Positions 11,439-22,290 of a stretch of 64,000 bases of DNA are shown here, one piece after another. The notes under the pieces were generated by a model. The model ran no database searches, was not told the DNA's origin, and worked only from the letters and a program-made list of their open reading frames with translations. Origin of the DNA: Marthasterias glacialis (Eukaryota > Echinodermata > Asteroidea > Forcipulatida > Asteriidae); the NCBI GenBank assembly GCA_911728455.2, contig OU452231.1, positions 15,519,838 through 15,583,837 of the forward strand. Reading direction: 5' to 3'. The translations under genes and the position numbers were made by a program. Every line of letters starts with the position of its first letter. Position 1 is the stretch's first letter.

Positions 11439-11970
11439 CCGGTGTCAGATGCAATTGTGTCCGCCATGCAATACTGTCCGCTCCGGACACTTTTGCATAT
11501 GCAATCGTGTCCGGGGCTATGCAAAACCGTCCGACATACATGTACATTGTGCGTGAGCGAGCGCGCATGCACTGAACGTATGTATGCACATGTGCGGCAT
11601 GAATATTCATGTATTATGATTGCAGCTTACTGCAACGGTTTCAGCGCTTTAGTTTTTCTTCTGTTTTAAATCTTTTGACATATTTATAAACATAACCCGG
11701 GGGTGTCATGGACAAGCAAAATTTCCACGGGCCCGCCGTGCCTGGGGCTTGTTTTTGCCGAATATTTGAACATAGGCTTCGAGGACCGTTTTGCACGGTG
11801 GTGGACACGATTGCATATGCAAATGTATCTGGGCGGACACAATTGCATTATGCAGCAGCGTCCGGGCGGACACAATTGCATATGCAAAATCGTCCGGCGG
11901 ACGGTATTGCATATGCAATAATGTCCGCCGGATAGTATCGCATAGAGGACATAATTGCATGCGACACCGG
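11439..11970. mobile_element. 532-bp MITE with ~63-bp TIRs and internal palindromic repeats
   Basis: The ends (11439-11502 and 11909-11970) are inverted copies about 80% alike, each starting CCGGTGTC and carrying ATGCAATT then TGTCC. Inside, especially at 11796-11930, are units of about 30 bases of the form GGACA(n)TTGCATATGCAA(n)GTCC, each itself near-palindromic, repeated at least four times. Such subterminal arrays often act as transposase-binding sites in non-autonomous elements. There is no coding capacity and no clear target duplication. Confidence 0.7.
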
Positions 11971-12673
11971 CCCCTGCGCACCGAGCTTTCGGTGTGCTTT
12001 TAAATTTATTTTTCTTTTCTGATGGCTATTTTTAATAAGAAATAAATCATTGCGATGTTTCAGGTATGTTTTCTATCCTTTATTTGTTCATGTCGTTGCT
12101 TGATGATGTCATAGAATTCAGTACAGGGTGCAAAAAAGACTGAATGTGATTGTAATAAATGTTATTTGGCAAAGAAAAAAATGCCACACGCATTGTGAAT
12201 GAGAGGGACTCATCGTAGCGACTAATGTGTCACTGTCGGTCGCAGCACAGTAAACCTACGGACGGGGAGCTAGACTCGTTTTACGGCTTGGGTTGATGTT
12301 TTACCGACCACGGTGTCGACGCACGAACTACGACCACTTTATTTTCATGTTCATTTCATAGTGACGAGGTCGATCTCCATTTTATGTATTTATTTGTAAT
12401 TTTTTTTTTTCATTTTAATTAATTCATTATTTTAAGCCGCCGAAAAAGGAAAAAGTCCAATAAAAAGTTTAGGGTCGCGCCGTAAAATTAGGGTCGGTCG
12501 GGTAACCGGAAACAACACTTTTTTGGCCTAAGGTGTGGAACTGTCGTTTCGTGTGGTGACAATACAAAAGTTATTTAACTTTTAATACCTTTGTTTATGG
12601 AGGTTATTACGGCTGGATACCATGACAAGTCCGGAGGCCACAGTGCCGTCTCCTTACGCTGTCTCCTTGATAC

Positions 12674-13453
12674 TGTAACGAAATGGTACCCCGTGTTTGG
12701 CGCCCGCTAGCGTTAGGCACCGTTTAGCAGCAGGGCATGCGCAGTGGGAAGTTGGGGGATTGCGTGCTCGTCGGGGACGAGGCGTGATATTCGGTTGGAG
12801 AGCGGCGAGAGAGACGGTTGGTAGAGCGGAGAGCGAGACGGTTGTGTTGGATTGGAGCGAGTGTTACTGGGAGCATAGCTCTATGCTGGGAGTAGGGACT
12901 TCGATGAGCGGCAGAGAGGTATAGTAACTTATGCTAGTGCTTGGACTGCGTGGGCCACTCTTGTAGTAGTTAATTGAGCATTCTAACTGTGGATTTAGAC
13001 TTCTTAACAATTATTTTGTGCACTGCATTCAATCGTACAATTTAACGGGAGTCAACAGGGATGTTTGTTACATGCAGGGATATTTATTTACCTTAAGTGA
13101 GATTCGCTTACCTTAAGTGGTGATTACTTACCTTCAGTGACCCTTATTTGCCTCAAGTGACCATATTTTGCCTAAAGGAATGGAAATTCGCCTTCTACTA
13201 CTTGCAACCAGTAATAATTGTATTTAATCAATTATAAATAATAAAAGGATCAGCCTAGCACTCAGGAAATTGTCTCTTCCTTTGCTCTTTGGAGTCAGTC
13301 TGTCAATAGGGTCCTAGAGCCCCTCCCCTATTTTATCACATGCGGCGACATATGGTCTCCAAACGACCTCACCCCTTAGTACCAGCTAGACTACCGCTCG
13401 CCTTTGCTGGTGTGACCCGGATTATAGGGCCTACCGGGACGGGATTCGCCACA
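12674..13453 (+). repeat. 5' LTR of Ty3/gypsy element 1 (780 bp)
   Basis: Starts TGTAACGAAATGG and ends GGATTCGCCACA (TG...CA). It is matched by an inverted copy of identical length at 18662-19441, with only about three base differences seen, so it is above 99% identical. An AATAAA-type signal lies near 13242. The four bases before it, ATAC (12670-12673), reappear after the other LTR as a target-site duplication. Confidence 0.93.
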
Positions 13454-13475
13454 TTGGTGTCAGAAGTGGGATTAG
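13454..13475 (+). promoter_or_regulatory. Primer-binding site of gypsy element 1
   Basis: Directly after the LTR, TTGGTGTCAGAAGTGGGATT is complementary to a CCA-tailed tRNA 3' end. It resembles animal tRNA-Leu (…CCCACTyCTGACACCA) with one mismatch against the form I remember. It would prime minus-strand synthesis. Confidence 0.75.
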
Positions 13476-13522
13476 GTGTGATTTGTGGGGGAACAATTTT
13501 TAATTTCTATTGATTGACGATA

Positions 13523-14768
13523 ATGGAACACATGGACTCAAAGATGATGGAGGAGGAACTTGCGGTGCTCAGGATGGAGGTTCAAAGAGCCGAAAATATG
13601 GTGGAGGACGCCGTTGGGGCAAGGAGAATCATGGAAGAGGAGCTGCAGAAGATGCGATTGCAGCAGCAGGAATTGGAGGGTAAACGCAGTTCGGACAGGG
13701 CCGTTGAAACACCGGAATTGTTTCTGCGTACACCCAGTCCCATGGTATCCAGCACCTTCAGGGACACTTCAGGAGTTGGGCTGACACCTGCAAACACAGT
13801 TGCAGATACAGAGTTTGGGAAGGAGGCGACGGCTGAACCAAAGGGAGAGACAAACACTAGTCGCAAAGACAACAGACCTCGCAAGCCGGATATTTGTCCA
13901 GATCGATTCAATGGGAAGGTTCCCTGGAAGGATTACAAGGCTCATTTCCAGGCATGCTGTGTGGCAAACGTTTGGAGTGATGAGCAAGCTGTAGTGTTCC
14001 TCGCTGCCAGCCTCCAGGGGCAAGCATTAAAGGTTTTGGGTTGCCAGCCAGAAGGAAAAAAAATCGTCGCTGAAGGATTTGATGCTCCGTTTGGAACAAA
14101 GATTTGGTCCTGGTCAACAAGCAGACTTTCACATGATGGAGCTTAGACACCGTAAGCAGGGTGAGACTGAGACCCTCCAGGAACTAGGGACAAGCATCAG
14201 GGAACTCTCAGCCTTAGCTTACCCTGAGTTTTCTGATGATAGCCGAGAGCGTCTTGCTAAGGGTCATTTTATGGACGCAGTGAAGGACCGGGAGATAAGA
14301 GAAGGGATCTTTCGGACAAAACCAGCCACCTTGGATGATTCCATTAGGGCAGCATTACAGACAGAGAGCTTTCTCAGGACGGAGGAGCATAGGATTAATG
14401 GAAAAATGAGGAAGTTTGCCAGGGTCGTTGCAGGGGCGGATGAACTCTCGATGCAAAGCCTTAAGGGAGAAATAAGAGACACGCAGGAGTGCATGTCTCA
14501 AGCTCTAGGGAGAATACAGTCCATGTTGGAAGACCTGTCGAGGCCTGGAAAGGATTACCGGTTTGTTGCCCAGCAACGAGGAGTAGCAAATACGGAATAT
14601 ACCTGTTTCAACTGTGGTGCAAAAGGTCATTTTGCAAGGGAATGTCCCGAGCCACGGAAGGGAAGAAACCGGCAGTCGGGAAACGCCACCCAGCCAACCC
14701 TGGGGCCCAAGGGAAGGCTGGACGAGAAGGAGGGACAGAAAGACGCCCTCCAGGAGGGCCAGTGTTAG
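13523..14768 (+). pseudogene. Gag of gypsy element 1, one frameshift
   Basis: The structural polyprotein that would form the retrotransposon particle. The ATG at 13523 follows the LTR and PBS. The first frame (to 14146) has an N-terminal heptad-rich stretch and a capsid-like region with PDRFNGKVPWKDYKAHF. The reading then continues in another frame (LEQRFGPGQQADFHMMELRH) to a CCHC zinc knuckle, CFNCGAKGHFARECPEP, and stops at 14768. The frame change falls at a run of nine A at 14055-14063, so it may be a real one-base indel or a homopolymer sequencing error. Protease follows in the -1 frame relative to the end of gag, consistent with gag-pol frameshifting. Confidence 0.85.
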
Positions 14769-17539
14769 GAATGTACCACCAAGGGATAACATCCTCCGGA
14801 GAGTGTTTTAATACGGCAGGGCTTTATGTACCCGCTCAAGTGAGAGGAATAAAAACACAAATGTTAATTGACACAGGTGCGTCAAACACTGTGCTGTCTG
14901 CAGCGGTTTACTACAAGATGCCAAAGGAGGGGAGACCTACACTGAATACAAGAGGAGCAAATTTGTACGGGGCGGATGGTAGTTCCATAGAGACAATAGG
15001 CGGGGCATTGATGGAAATTCAAGTGGGCAAGACAACCCTTTCAGTACAGGTAATTTTTGCGAAATTGGATTTAGAAGGAATATTAGGAATGGACTATCTC
15101 TTGCCATCAAATGGACGACTAGATTTTAAGGACTTGGTGTTGACCCTAAATGGCGAAGAGATAAAGTGTCAAAACAAACAGGGTGCAAACTTTTGTGCCC
15201 GAGTGATTGTGGAGACAACAACTGAGGTACCTCCGGGACATGAGGCCCTCGTCTCAGGGCGAGTGTCTCGGAAATTTACAGGGCTGGGAGTAATGGAGCC
15301 GGCAGAGACTATTGAATTGGCGACTAAGGGACTAATAGTGGCAAGGCTGTTGGTAAAACCTGAAGAGGAAATGCTCCCTATTCGTGTCTTCAACCCAGGA
15401 CGGAGGACTTGCGTTGTAAAGGGAGGCAGTGTAGCAGGAATTCTCACCCCGGTCGGGGACAAGGATGTCCAGGAGTTCGAGGTGGCACTGGCCAAAGAGC
15501 GTAACGAACAGCTACCAGCACATTTGGAAGATTTGTATACCAGAGTATTGCCGGAGTAGATCAGGAATATCATGGTGAAATAGCACGGCTATTATGTGAA
15601 TACCAGGACGTCTTTTCTCAGGGGAGTGAAGACATAGGACACACAGAATGTGTAAAACATCACATCAATACGGGAGATGCAAGGCCAATTAGGGAGAGAC
15701 CGAGGAGGTTCCCCACAATGGAACAAGAGGAAATTACAAGGCAGGTGCAGGAGTTGCTTAGGGATGGCAAAATTGCACCATCCAGTAGCCCTTGGGCTGC
15801 GAATGTGGTACTCGTCAAGAAAAAGGATGGTACGAAGCGCTTCTGCGTGGATTATCGGAAGCTTAACGCAGTGACAATCAAGGACGCATACCCCCTTCCT
15901 AGAATTGATGATTCCCTCGATGCGCTTACCGGAGCCCGTTGGTTTTCCACCCTTGACTTGGCGTCTGGCTACTGGCAGGTGGCACTGAATAAGGAATCCG
16001 AAGAGAAATCAGCTTTTGTGGTCAGAGGGGGACTGTATAGCTGGCGCTTGATGCCTTTCGGGCTTTGTAATGCGCCCTCCACTTTTGAGAGGCTGATGGA
16101 GCGGGTGCTTAGGGGTCTTCATTGGGAAACCCTTCTGGTTTATCTTGATGATGTAATAGTGTTTGGAAAGACCATACCTGAAGAACTTAGCCGATTGAGA
16201 GTTGTGTTTCAGCGCCTTAAGGAGGCAGGTCTAAAATTGAAACCTAAAAAGTGCGATCTTTTCAGGGAAAAAGTTCGTTACTTGGGCCACATTGTGTCCC
16301 CACAAGGGATCAGCACGGACCCTGAGAAGATTGAGGCAGTAAAGGAATGGCCAGTTCCTAGAACAGTCAAGGAAGTCAGGAGTTTTGTAGGGCTTGCGAG
16401 TTACTACAGAAGGTTCATTGAGGGGTTTTCTTCAGTGGCGAGGCCTTTACATCGGTTAACAGAAAAGTCCAGGGAATTCAATTGGACACCAGAATGCCAG
16501 ACGGCATTTGAGGAGTTAAAGAGACGCTTGACTGAGGCACCGATCCTGACCTATCCGGATCCGGACGGGAAGTTCATTCTGGATACAGATGCCAGCGCAG
16601 CAGGCATAGGTGGGGTATTTTCTCAGATTAAAGATGGCAAGGAACTGGTTGTTGCATATGCCAGCAAAGCCCTGAAGAAGGCAGAACAAAATTACTGCGT
16701 GACAAGGAGGGAACTTCTTGCAGTGGTGACCTTTGTGAAACAGTTTCGACCATACATATACGGACGTAGAATAACTATCAGGACAGATCATGGCGCCTTG
16801 AGGTGGCTGTTAAACTTTAAGGATCCTTCAGGACAAGTAGCACGGTGGTTGCAGATAATTAGCGAATACGACTACGAAATAATCCATAGAGCAGGAAGGT
16901 CCCACCAAAATGCTGATAGCCTGTCTCGCCGACCTTGCCCTCAGTGTGGAATGGAGGGGCTGGACTCCTTTGGCAGGGTGAACTCATCAGGGGGAAGTGA
17001 AGGGACATTACCTACACTCGATAGCACTAAAGGAGATAGCAGCCCGACATGCGAGGTATTTTATGCAAGACAGGGCCGACTTGTGTGCCGTTGGGGTACT
17101 ACCCCAAATAACTAATGCTGACTGGAGGGGGGCACAGCTACGAGATGAATCCATGGAGTGGGTACTTCAGATTAAGGACGAGGGAGGATCCCGTCCGGTA
17201 TGGGAAGACATGTCTCCAAAATCTCCGGCCCACAAAAATTACTGGCTGTTGTGGGATCAGTTACACATCCATGATGGACTTTTAGTACGTCGTTGGGAGT
17301 CGGATAGTGGCAGGGAAGTGAAGTGGCAGACCATAGTGCCGCAGGAGTATCGTGCAAAAATACTACGTGAACTTCACGCAGGAAGGACGAGTGGACATCT
17401 TGGGACAAAAAGGACAATGGCCAAGGTTCGCACAAAGTATTACTGGCAGGGACTAGGAGCAGATGTTAGATCTTTCCTGCGGCAGTGCGATTTGTGTGCC
17501 CAAAGGAAGTCCCCAAGCAAGAAGCGGCGAGCGCCGTAA
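14769..17539 (+). pseudogene. Pol of gypsy element 1: protease, RT, RNase H, integrase zinc domain
   Basis: Aspartic protease with LIDTGASNTVLS near 14861; reverse transcriptase with FCVDYRKLN near 15841 and the YLDDVIVFG catalytic motif near 16141; RNase H with LDTDASAAGIGG near 16579 and a TDHGALRWL motif; then the integrase HHCC zinc-binding domain (ELHAGRTSGHLG, then CDLCAQRKS) near 17370-17510. Two frame changes break it, near 15540 (between protease and RT) and between about 16960 and 17050 (after RNase H). It stops abruptly at 17539, exactly where the integrase catalytic core should begin. That core is found on the opposite strand at 22270. Confidence 0.92.
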
Positions 17540-18657
17540 ACAAAATTTCCATTAAAACACGACTGCTTCACACAACTTCAATGAAGTTCAAACTTTTCAC
17601 TCTCTGTGTTGAGTTAACAGACAATAGATAGAAATAGAAACTTGTCTTGCCATCCCCTGTGGTGTAATTCCATTCCTGGATTAATTAAATACTGCATTCA
17701 GTCAGTGCACTGAAAGGGTTAATCTTATTACTTGGTGAATACATACCTGCTACCGGACAATAGGAATAAAGCGGGTTTAGTAGAAAGGCTGCTGCAATGC
17801 TGCAATCAACTACGGAGATAGAGATTTGGAGATTCGCGCCACCGGTGCGCGCCGCGCCACCTTCATAATTATTTCACACTGCTTTGTACTGCGGACGTGG
17901 TAGAGTTCACATTTTATGTCTTCAAACGCGCTCCGCCGCGTTGCGATTTTGCTCACGCCACGTACATAATACGTGTAAGCGCGGAGTGGACAGGGGCGGA
18001 AGGGCCTATACGAACAATGTCGAAATCCCCCCGTTTCATACTTGTTATTTATTATGTCTTTTTTTTCTTCTTTTTAATTTGTTTAGCGGTAAGAAAAAAA
18101 CATCTTTATCCTTTTCTGTACTTTGGTACTCTCTTTTCCATCCCCATTTTTACAGGGCAAAGGGGGTGTTTAACAGCCAAAACACCCCCCCCCCCTGCGT
18201 ACGCGCCTGCCAGCCATTATGGCCCACATGTGGGTGAATGTTGTGTGTGTCGACATTGCGTGTACATTGCATGTTGTAGGGTTGGTGTCCTTATACTCAC
18301 CAACTTATGGGGCACTTTACACAATGGAACAATGTTACCCAACAAGGTTTTCTTTGTTCAACACAGAGGAATTCTTCAGAAAAGGGAATAATAGAACAAT
18401 AGCAGGACCCCGTAACTGCCATATGTAAGGGTGAACTTGTCATTGCTGCAAAGCGAGCTCTTCTATGTGAATACACACTCGCACATCGGGGACTTTCATC
18501 AGAGCGAGCCCAACATAGACGTGAAAATGGCTTTATTGTTGCTGATTTCGACACTTCCTGACTAAATTAAGGGAGATAAAGTGGCAGCCGGATAGGGTCG
18601 ACATTTTAGACAAAGCAGATAAAAACATATATGTTATATTTGTATGTCCTCTTTATA
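17540..18657. other. Former 3' flank of gypsy element 1, now inverted; no gene
   Basis: In the original orientation this about 1.1 kb lay just downstream of the 3' LTR. It holds short open frames without recognisable motifs and a C-run (18186-18195) followed by CCTGCGTACGCGCCTG (18194-18209), a phrase also found at 22700. Nothing else recognised. Confidence 0.55.
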
Positions 18658-18661
18658 GTAT

Positions 18662-19441
18662 TGTGGCGAATCCCGTCCCGGTAGGCCCTATAATCCGGGT
18701 CACACCAGCAAAGGCGAGCGGTAGTCTAGCTGGTACTAAGGGGTGAGGTCGTTTGGAGACCATATGTCGCCGCATGTGATAAAATAGGGGAGGGGCTCTA
18801 GGACCCTATTGACAGACTGACTCCAAAGAGCAAAGGAAGAGACAATTTCCTGAGTGCTAGGCTGATCCTTTTATTATTTATAATTGATTAAATACAATTA
18901 TTACTGGTTGCAAGTAGTAGAAGGCGAATTCCCATTCCTTTAGGCAAAATATGGTCACTTGAGGCAAATAAGGGTCACTGAAGGTAAGTAATCACCACTT
19001 AAGATAAGCGAATCTCACTTAAGGTAAATAAATATCCCTGCATGTAACAAACATCCCTGTTGACTCCCGTTAAATTGTACGATTGAATGCAGTGCACAAA
19101 ATAATTGTTAAGAAGTCTAAATCCACAGTTAGAATGCTCAATTAACTACTACAAGAGTGGCCCACGCAGTCCAAGCACTAGCATAAGTTACTATACCTCT
19201 CTGCCGCTCATCGAAGTCCCTACTCCCAGCATAGAGCTATGCTCCCAGTAACACTCGCTCCAATCCAACACAACCGTCTCGCTCTCCGCTCTACCAACCG
19301 TCTCTCTCGCCGCTCTCCAACCGAATACCACGCCTCGTCCCCGACGAGCACGCAATCCCCCAACTTCCCACTGCGCATGCCCTGCTGCTAAACGGTGCCT
19401 AACGCTAGCGGGCGCCAAACACGGGGTACCATTTCGTTACA
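18662..19441 (-). repeat. 3' LTR of gypsy element 1, inverted
   Basis: The reverse complement of this stretch matches the 12674-13453 LTR over its full 780 bases. It is followed, in its own orientation, by ATAC (complement of 18658-18661), the same four bases that precede the 5' LTR. The matching duplication shows the two LTRs belong to one insertion even though they now face each other. Confidence 0.93.
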
Positions 19442-19460
19442 CAGCCCCCCTCTTAAGTTA
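19442..19460 (-). promoter_or_regulatory. Polypurine tract of gypsy element 1
   Basis: On the minus strand, TTAAGAGGGGGGCTG immediately precedes the LTR start TGTAACG. Position and composition fit the plus-strand primer of an LTR retrotransposon. Confidence 0.8.
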
Positions 19461-19949
19461 GGACCTCCTGGTCCGTAAAACTGAAAAAATAAAGAAACGA
19501 AATGTGCCCCAAGGTGCTCACAAGTTTATACAAAACAAAAACACATTTCTCTTTATACACTATAATGCACCTCCCAGGTCACTTTAAGTAAAACAGGGCC
19601 TCCTTAAGGGAGCTTTATACAAATCACAAGTAATTACAAATTCTCCTTAAGGGAGTCTAAATACAAATCAAGTAATTACAAATCAAGGCAAGAGTCTGCT
19701 GAGGTTTCCTTAAGGGAATCTATTAATAAAACCGATTTAAACTTTAAGGCACTCAACAAGATTTTATGAAAACGTAAAACCACCAGATAAAAAGTAGCTC
19801 CTTAAGGGAGGCACTCCAAGACGAAAAATGTATCAAAAATATACTTTTCTTTGTAAACAGGACGACACTTTAGAACACTATAACACGTCCCTGAATACAA
19901 CATGAAGTGGAAGTACCACGCTGCTTGACGGCGCTGTCACTCGATGTTG

Positions 19950-21041
19950 CTAGATTGTTGCCCGTTCATGATAAACCCTGCGACGAAGGAAACCTCGTAG
20001 GTCCTCTCGGTGATGTCTTCGGAGACTTTCACACCATTGTGGTAGGTGCTGTGACGGAAGACCTCCTTCAACTGCCTGCCTGACATTCCCCACCATAAGG
20101 CGCTGTAACTCTGCAGGCGACATGGGCTCACCCCGCTTGATCTGTTGCTCAAGGTCCCCTCTCAGCCGATAAACCCTGGCAGACGTAGGTTCAGGCCCAG
20201 TGTAGCCATGTCTGGTTTCATCCCCTGATCCAGTGGTGAACCTCTGCGAGCTCTCAGCAAGCTTAAGAACGCTTCCCTGTAGTGCTGCCTTCACGTCAAT
20301 CTGAGAGTGGGTTGGGCCGGGTCCAGTCTTACCCGTGGCTCCGGATGAGTCAATGAGCCTGATATCTCTTCCTGCAACGCTCCCGCCATCGCCGCTGGTC
20401 TCCAGATCACCTGCAAGCATCTTCAACAGTCCTTTCGGCTTGCCTCCATGACTGCATGGCCTTTCCATCGCAGACGGCTGGCTGAGGCACTGATCCACCA
20501 AGGACATAGAGCCGGGTGAGAGAGAAATCCCAAAATCTTCGTCTTGCCTTTCTGGAGTCACACATCCAGATTCCACCTGCCTCTCTTGGGTTGGTTGTAC
20601 AGGTGTATTACTCAGCAGTTTCCCTCTCCTCCAACTATCAGAAAGCTTAGGTCGCTTTGCTGGACAGCGATCCCTCTCCGGCTCTGCTCTCTTACTAGAT
20701 TGTTTGCCCGGTGTATCATCCGGCGATGGCCGAGTTTTGGTTGCCGGCTTGTTGATTCTCAGCTCCCGTTCCTCCTTTGTTTCTGCAGGAACCCCTGCCA
20801 CCTCCTCCACATGACTGGGGTGGTGTTCCCTGTAGTGGCAGCGAAGATTGTCTCTCCTGGTGTAGCTGCGGTTACATCGGCCACAATGGTACATGATCTT
20901 AGGGCCATGTTTGGTTGCAGCCATGTGTTTGTCCAAGCTCTTTCTGTATAAAAATGACTCCTTGCAGGTGGCACACTCGAACAACTTGGCCTCCTGCCAA
21001 TCTTTTGGCTTGGTCCAGTCTGCCTTATTCTGGTTATCCAT
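19950..21041 (-). CDS. C2H2 zinc-finger protein carried by gypsy element 1
   Basis: 363 codons from ATG at 21041, intact, lying between the integrase stop and the polypurine tract, where errantiviruses carry env. Two C2H2 fingers sit near the N-terminus: Cys23, Cys26, His39, His45 (FECATCKESF) and Cys53, Cys56, His69, His73 (YHCGRCNRSY). The rest is Pro/Ser/Glu-rich and probably disordered, with a basic C-terminus (RRHHREDLRGFLRRRV). There is no signal peptide or transmembrane segment, so it is not an envelope protein. It may bind nucleic acid to regulate or target the element. I do not recognise its family beyond the fingers. The intact frame against a frameshifted gag-pol is notable. Confidence 0.8.
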   Translation of the reverse strand: MDNQNKADWTKPKDWQEAKLFECATCKESFLYRKSLDKHMAATKHGPKIMYHCGRCNRSYTRRDNLRCHYREHHPSHVEEVAGVPAETKEERELRINKPATKTRPSPDDTPGKQSSKRAEPERDRCPAKRPKLSDSWRRGKLLSNTPVQPTQERQVESGCVTPERQDEDFGISLSPGSMSLVDQCLSQPSAMERPCSHGGKPKGLLKMLAGDLETSGDGGSVAGRDIRLIDSSGATGKTGPGPTHSQIDVKAALQGSVLKLAESSQRFTTGSGDETRHGYTGPEPTSARVYRLRGDLEQQIKRGEPMSPAELQRLMVGNVRQAVEGGLPSQHLPQWCESLRRHHREDLRGFLRRRVYHERATI

Positions 21042-21133
21042 CCTTCAGTGTGGTCACTGCATAAATAAACAACAAAAACAAGGAACAATGTTAAAAACTT
21101 CATTTGTCCTTGCAATATTCATACCCCTTAAGT

Positions 21134-22290
21134 CTAACGGAAGCGTTGTGGCCTCTGCCGCTGTCGTGGAGGATTTCTCCTTGGTCGAACCTGGGCTTCC
21201 AATGATTGTTCAATATCCTCATTGTCTCCCCCGTCACCAACTGTGGCCTCATACTCTGTTCTTACTGGTCCCTGTTGCTCCTCAAATTGGGTTTCCTGAA
21301 ATTCAGGCAGCATCCTTTCCTGTGTCGGACTCTCCATTTCAGGCCGACTGCTCTCTACTGGAGTGGCAATGTTCCCATCACTATCCATATCTGACTCAGC
21401 AGTCCATGGTTCTAAAGGTCTACCCTCGTATGGCTTCAATCGATCATAATGAACGACTTTCTTCTTTCCTCCTCGTGTACGTTGTATTCTGTAGGTAACG
21501 TCTGACAACTTATCTATGATAAGGTATGGACCTTCCCATCTGCACTGTAATTTAGGGGATCGTCCCTTCTTCTTCGCAGGGTTGTGCATCCAGACAAATT
21601 GTCCCTTTCTGAACCTTTCCTTAATTGTCTTCTGATCGTAGGCCTTCTTTTGCCTCCGCGCACTCTTGGCTAAGGCCTCACGAGCTCGATCATGTGCTGC
21701 CTGTATCCTCTGCCTCAAGGTTTGGGCATAGTCCCCGTCATCTTGTTCTTCCACACGAGGCTGTTCAGTCATGAGATCTATGGGAAGGGATACTTCCCTC
21801 CCAAACATCAACATATTCAGAGTTTCCCCCGTAGACTCCTGGGGTGTGCTTCTGTAAGCCGAGGTGGCGAAGGGTAATTCCATATCCCAATTGCTGGTGT
21901 TCTGTTGGTCCTTCATGAGAATGGCTACTATATTCACCAATGTTCGGTTAAAACGTTCTACCATACCATCCGATTTCGGGTTATATGGCGTGGTCCTTGT
22001 CTTTTCAATACCCAGGGCTTCACAAACCTCACAAATAACATTCGACTCAAAATTCCTTCCTTGGTCCGTATGCAGGGTACGTGGTATTCCATACCTGCAC
22101 ACAAATTCATCTACAAACGTTGTGGCAACTGTCTCTGCTTTCTCGTCTGGCAGGGCATATGCTTCGAACCACTTACTAAAGTAGTCTCCAACCACTAAGA
22201 TGTAGCGGTTCCCGTCCTTGGTGACTGGAAAGGGCCCCACAATGTCCATGGCCACACGTTCCATGGGCACCCCTACTAGGTGCTGCTGTT
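21134..22290 (-). CDS. Integrase catalytic core and C-terminal domain of gypsy element 1 (displaced)
   Basis: Open from the breakpoint to the stop at 21134. The first Met-like codon (22270, GTG) is internal to pol, not a true start. The DDE triad is visible: Asp in AMDIVGPF, Asp in HTDQGRNFES, and Glu in MVERFNRTL 36 residues later (DD35E). A chromatin-facing GPF/Y-type module (RWEGPYLIIDKLSDVTYRI) follows, then an acidic and Gln/Pro-rich tail. It lacks the HHCC domain, which lies on the + strand ending at 17539. Together they make one integrase cut by an inversion. Upstream of 22287 the minus-strand reading hits a stop at the junction. Confidence 0.92.

Larger units (their letters stand above)
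10674..12530. mobile_element. Possible older TIR element enclosing the palindromic MITE
   Basis: Near 10677 the + strand reads GGCAAAAAAAATGTTCTG then TTTCCGATTAC. Near 12528 the minus strand reads GGCCAAAAAAGTGTTGTT then TCCGGTTACCC. The GACCGACCC / GGGTCGGTAGG phrases lie just inside each end, though not in matching orientation. This suggests a diverged DNA transposon of about 1.85 kb with 25-30 bp terminal inverted repeats. No target duplication is clear. Confidence 0.3.

Noticed and set aside
11192-11572. 126-codon minus-strand frame containing TSALERLKDLDVQL
   Set aside because: It overlaps the MITE and the inverted repeat, so part of the apparent peptide comes from repeats; no family recognised and no splice support.
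11440-11975. CRISPR-like array of short palindromic repeats
   Set aside because: The genome is eukaryotic, spacers are not uniform or unique, and the block has TIRs, so it is a transposable element.
12463-12500. Telomere-like TTAGGGTCGG phrases
   Set aside because: Only isolated TTAGGG-type words, not a (TTAGGG)n array; they fit the terminal part of a transposable element.
12697-12924. 75-codon frame in the LTR, repeated at 19191-19418
   Set aside because: Present in both LTRs because they are copies; its first codon is not ATG, and no motif supports a protein.
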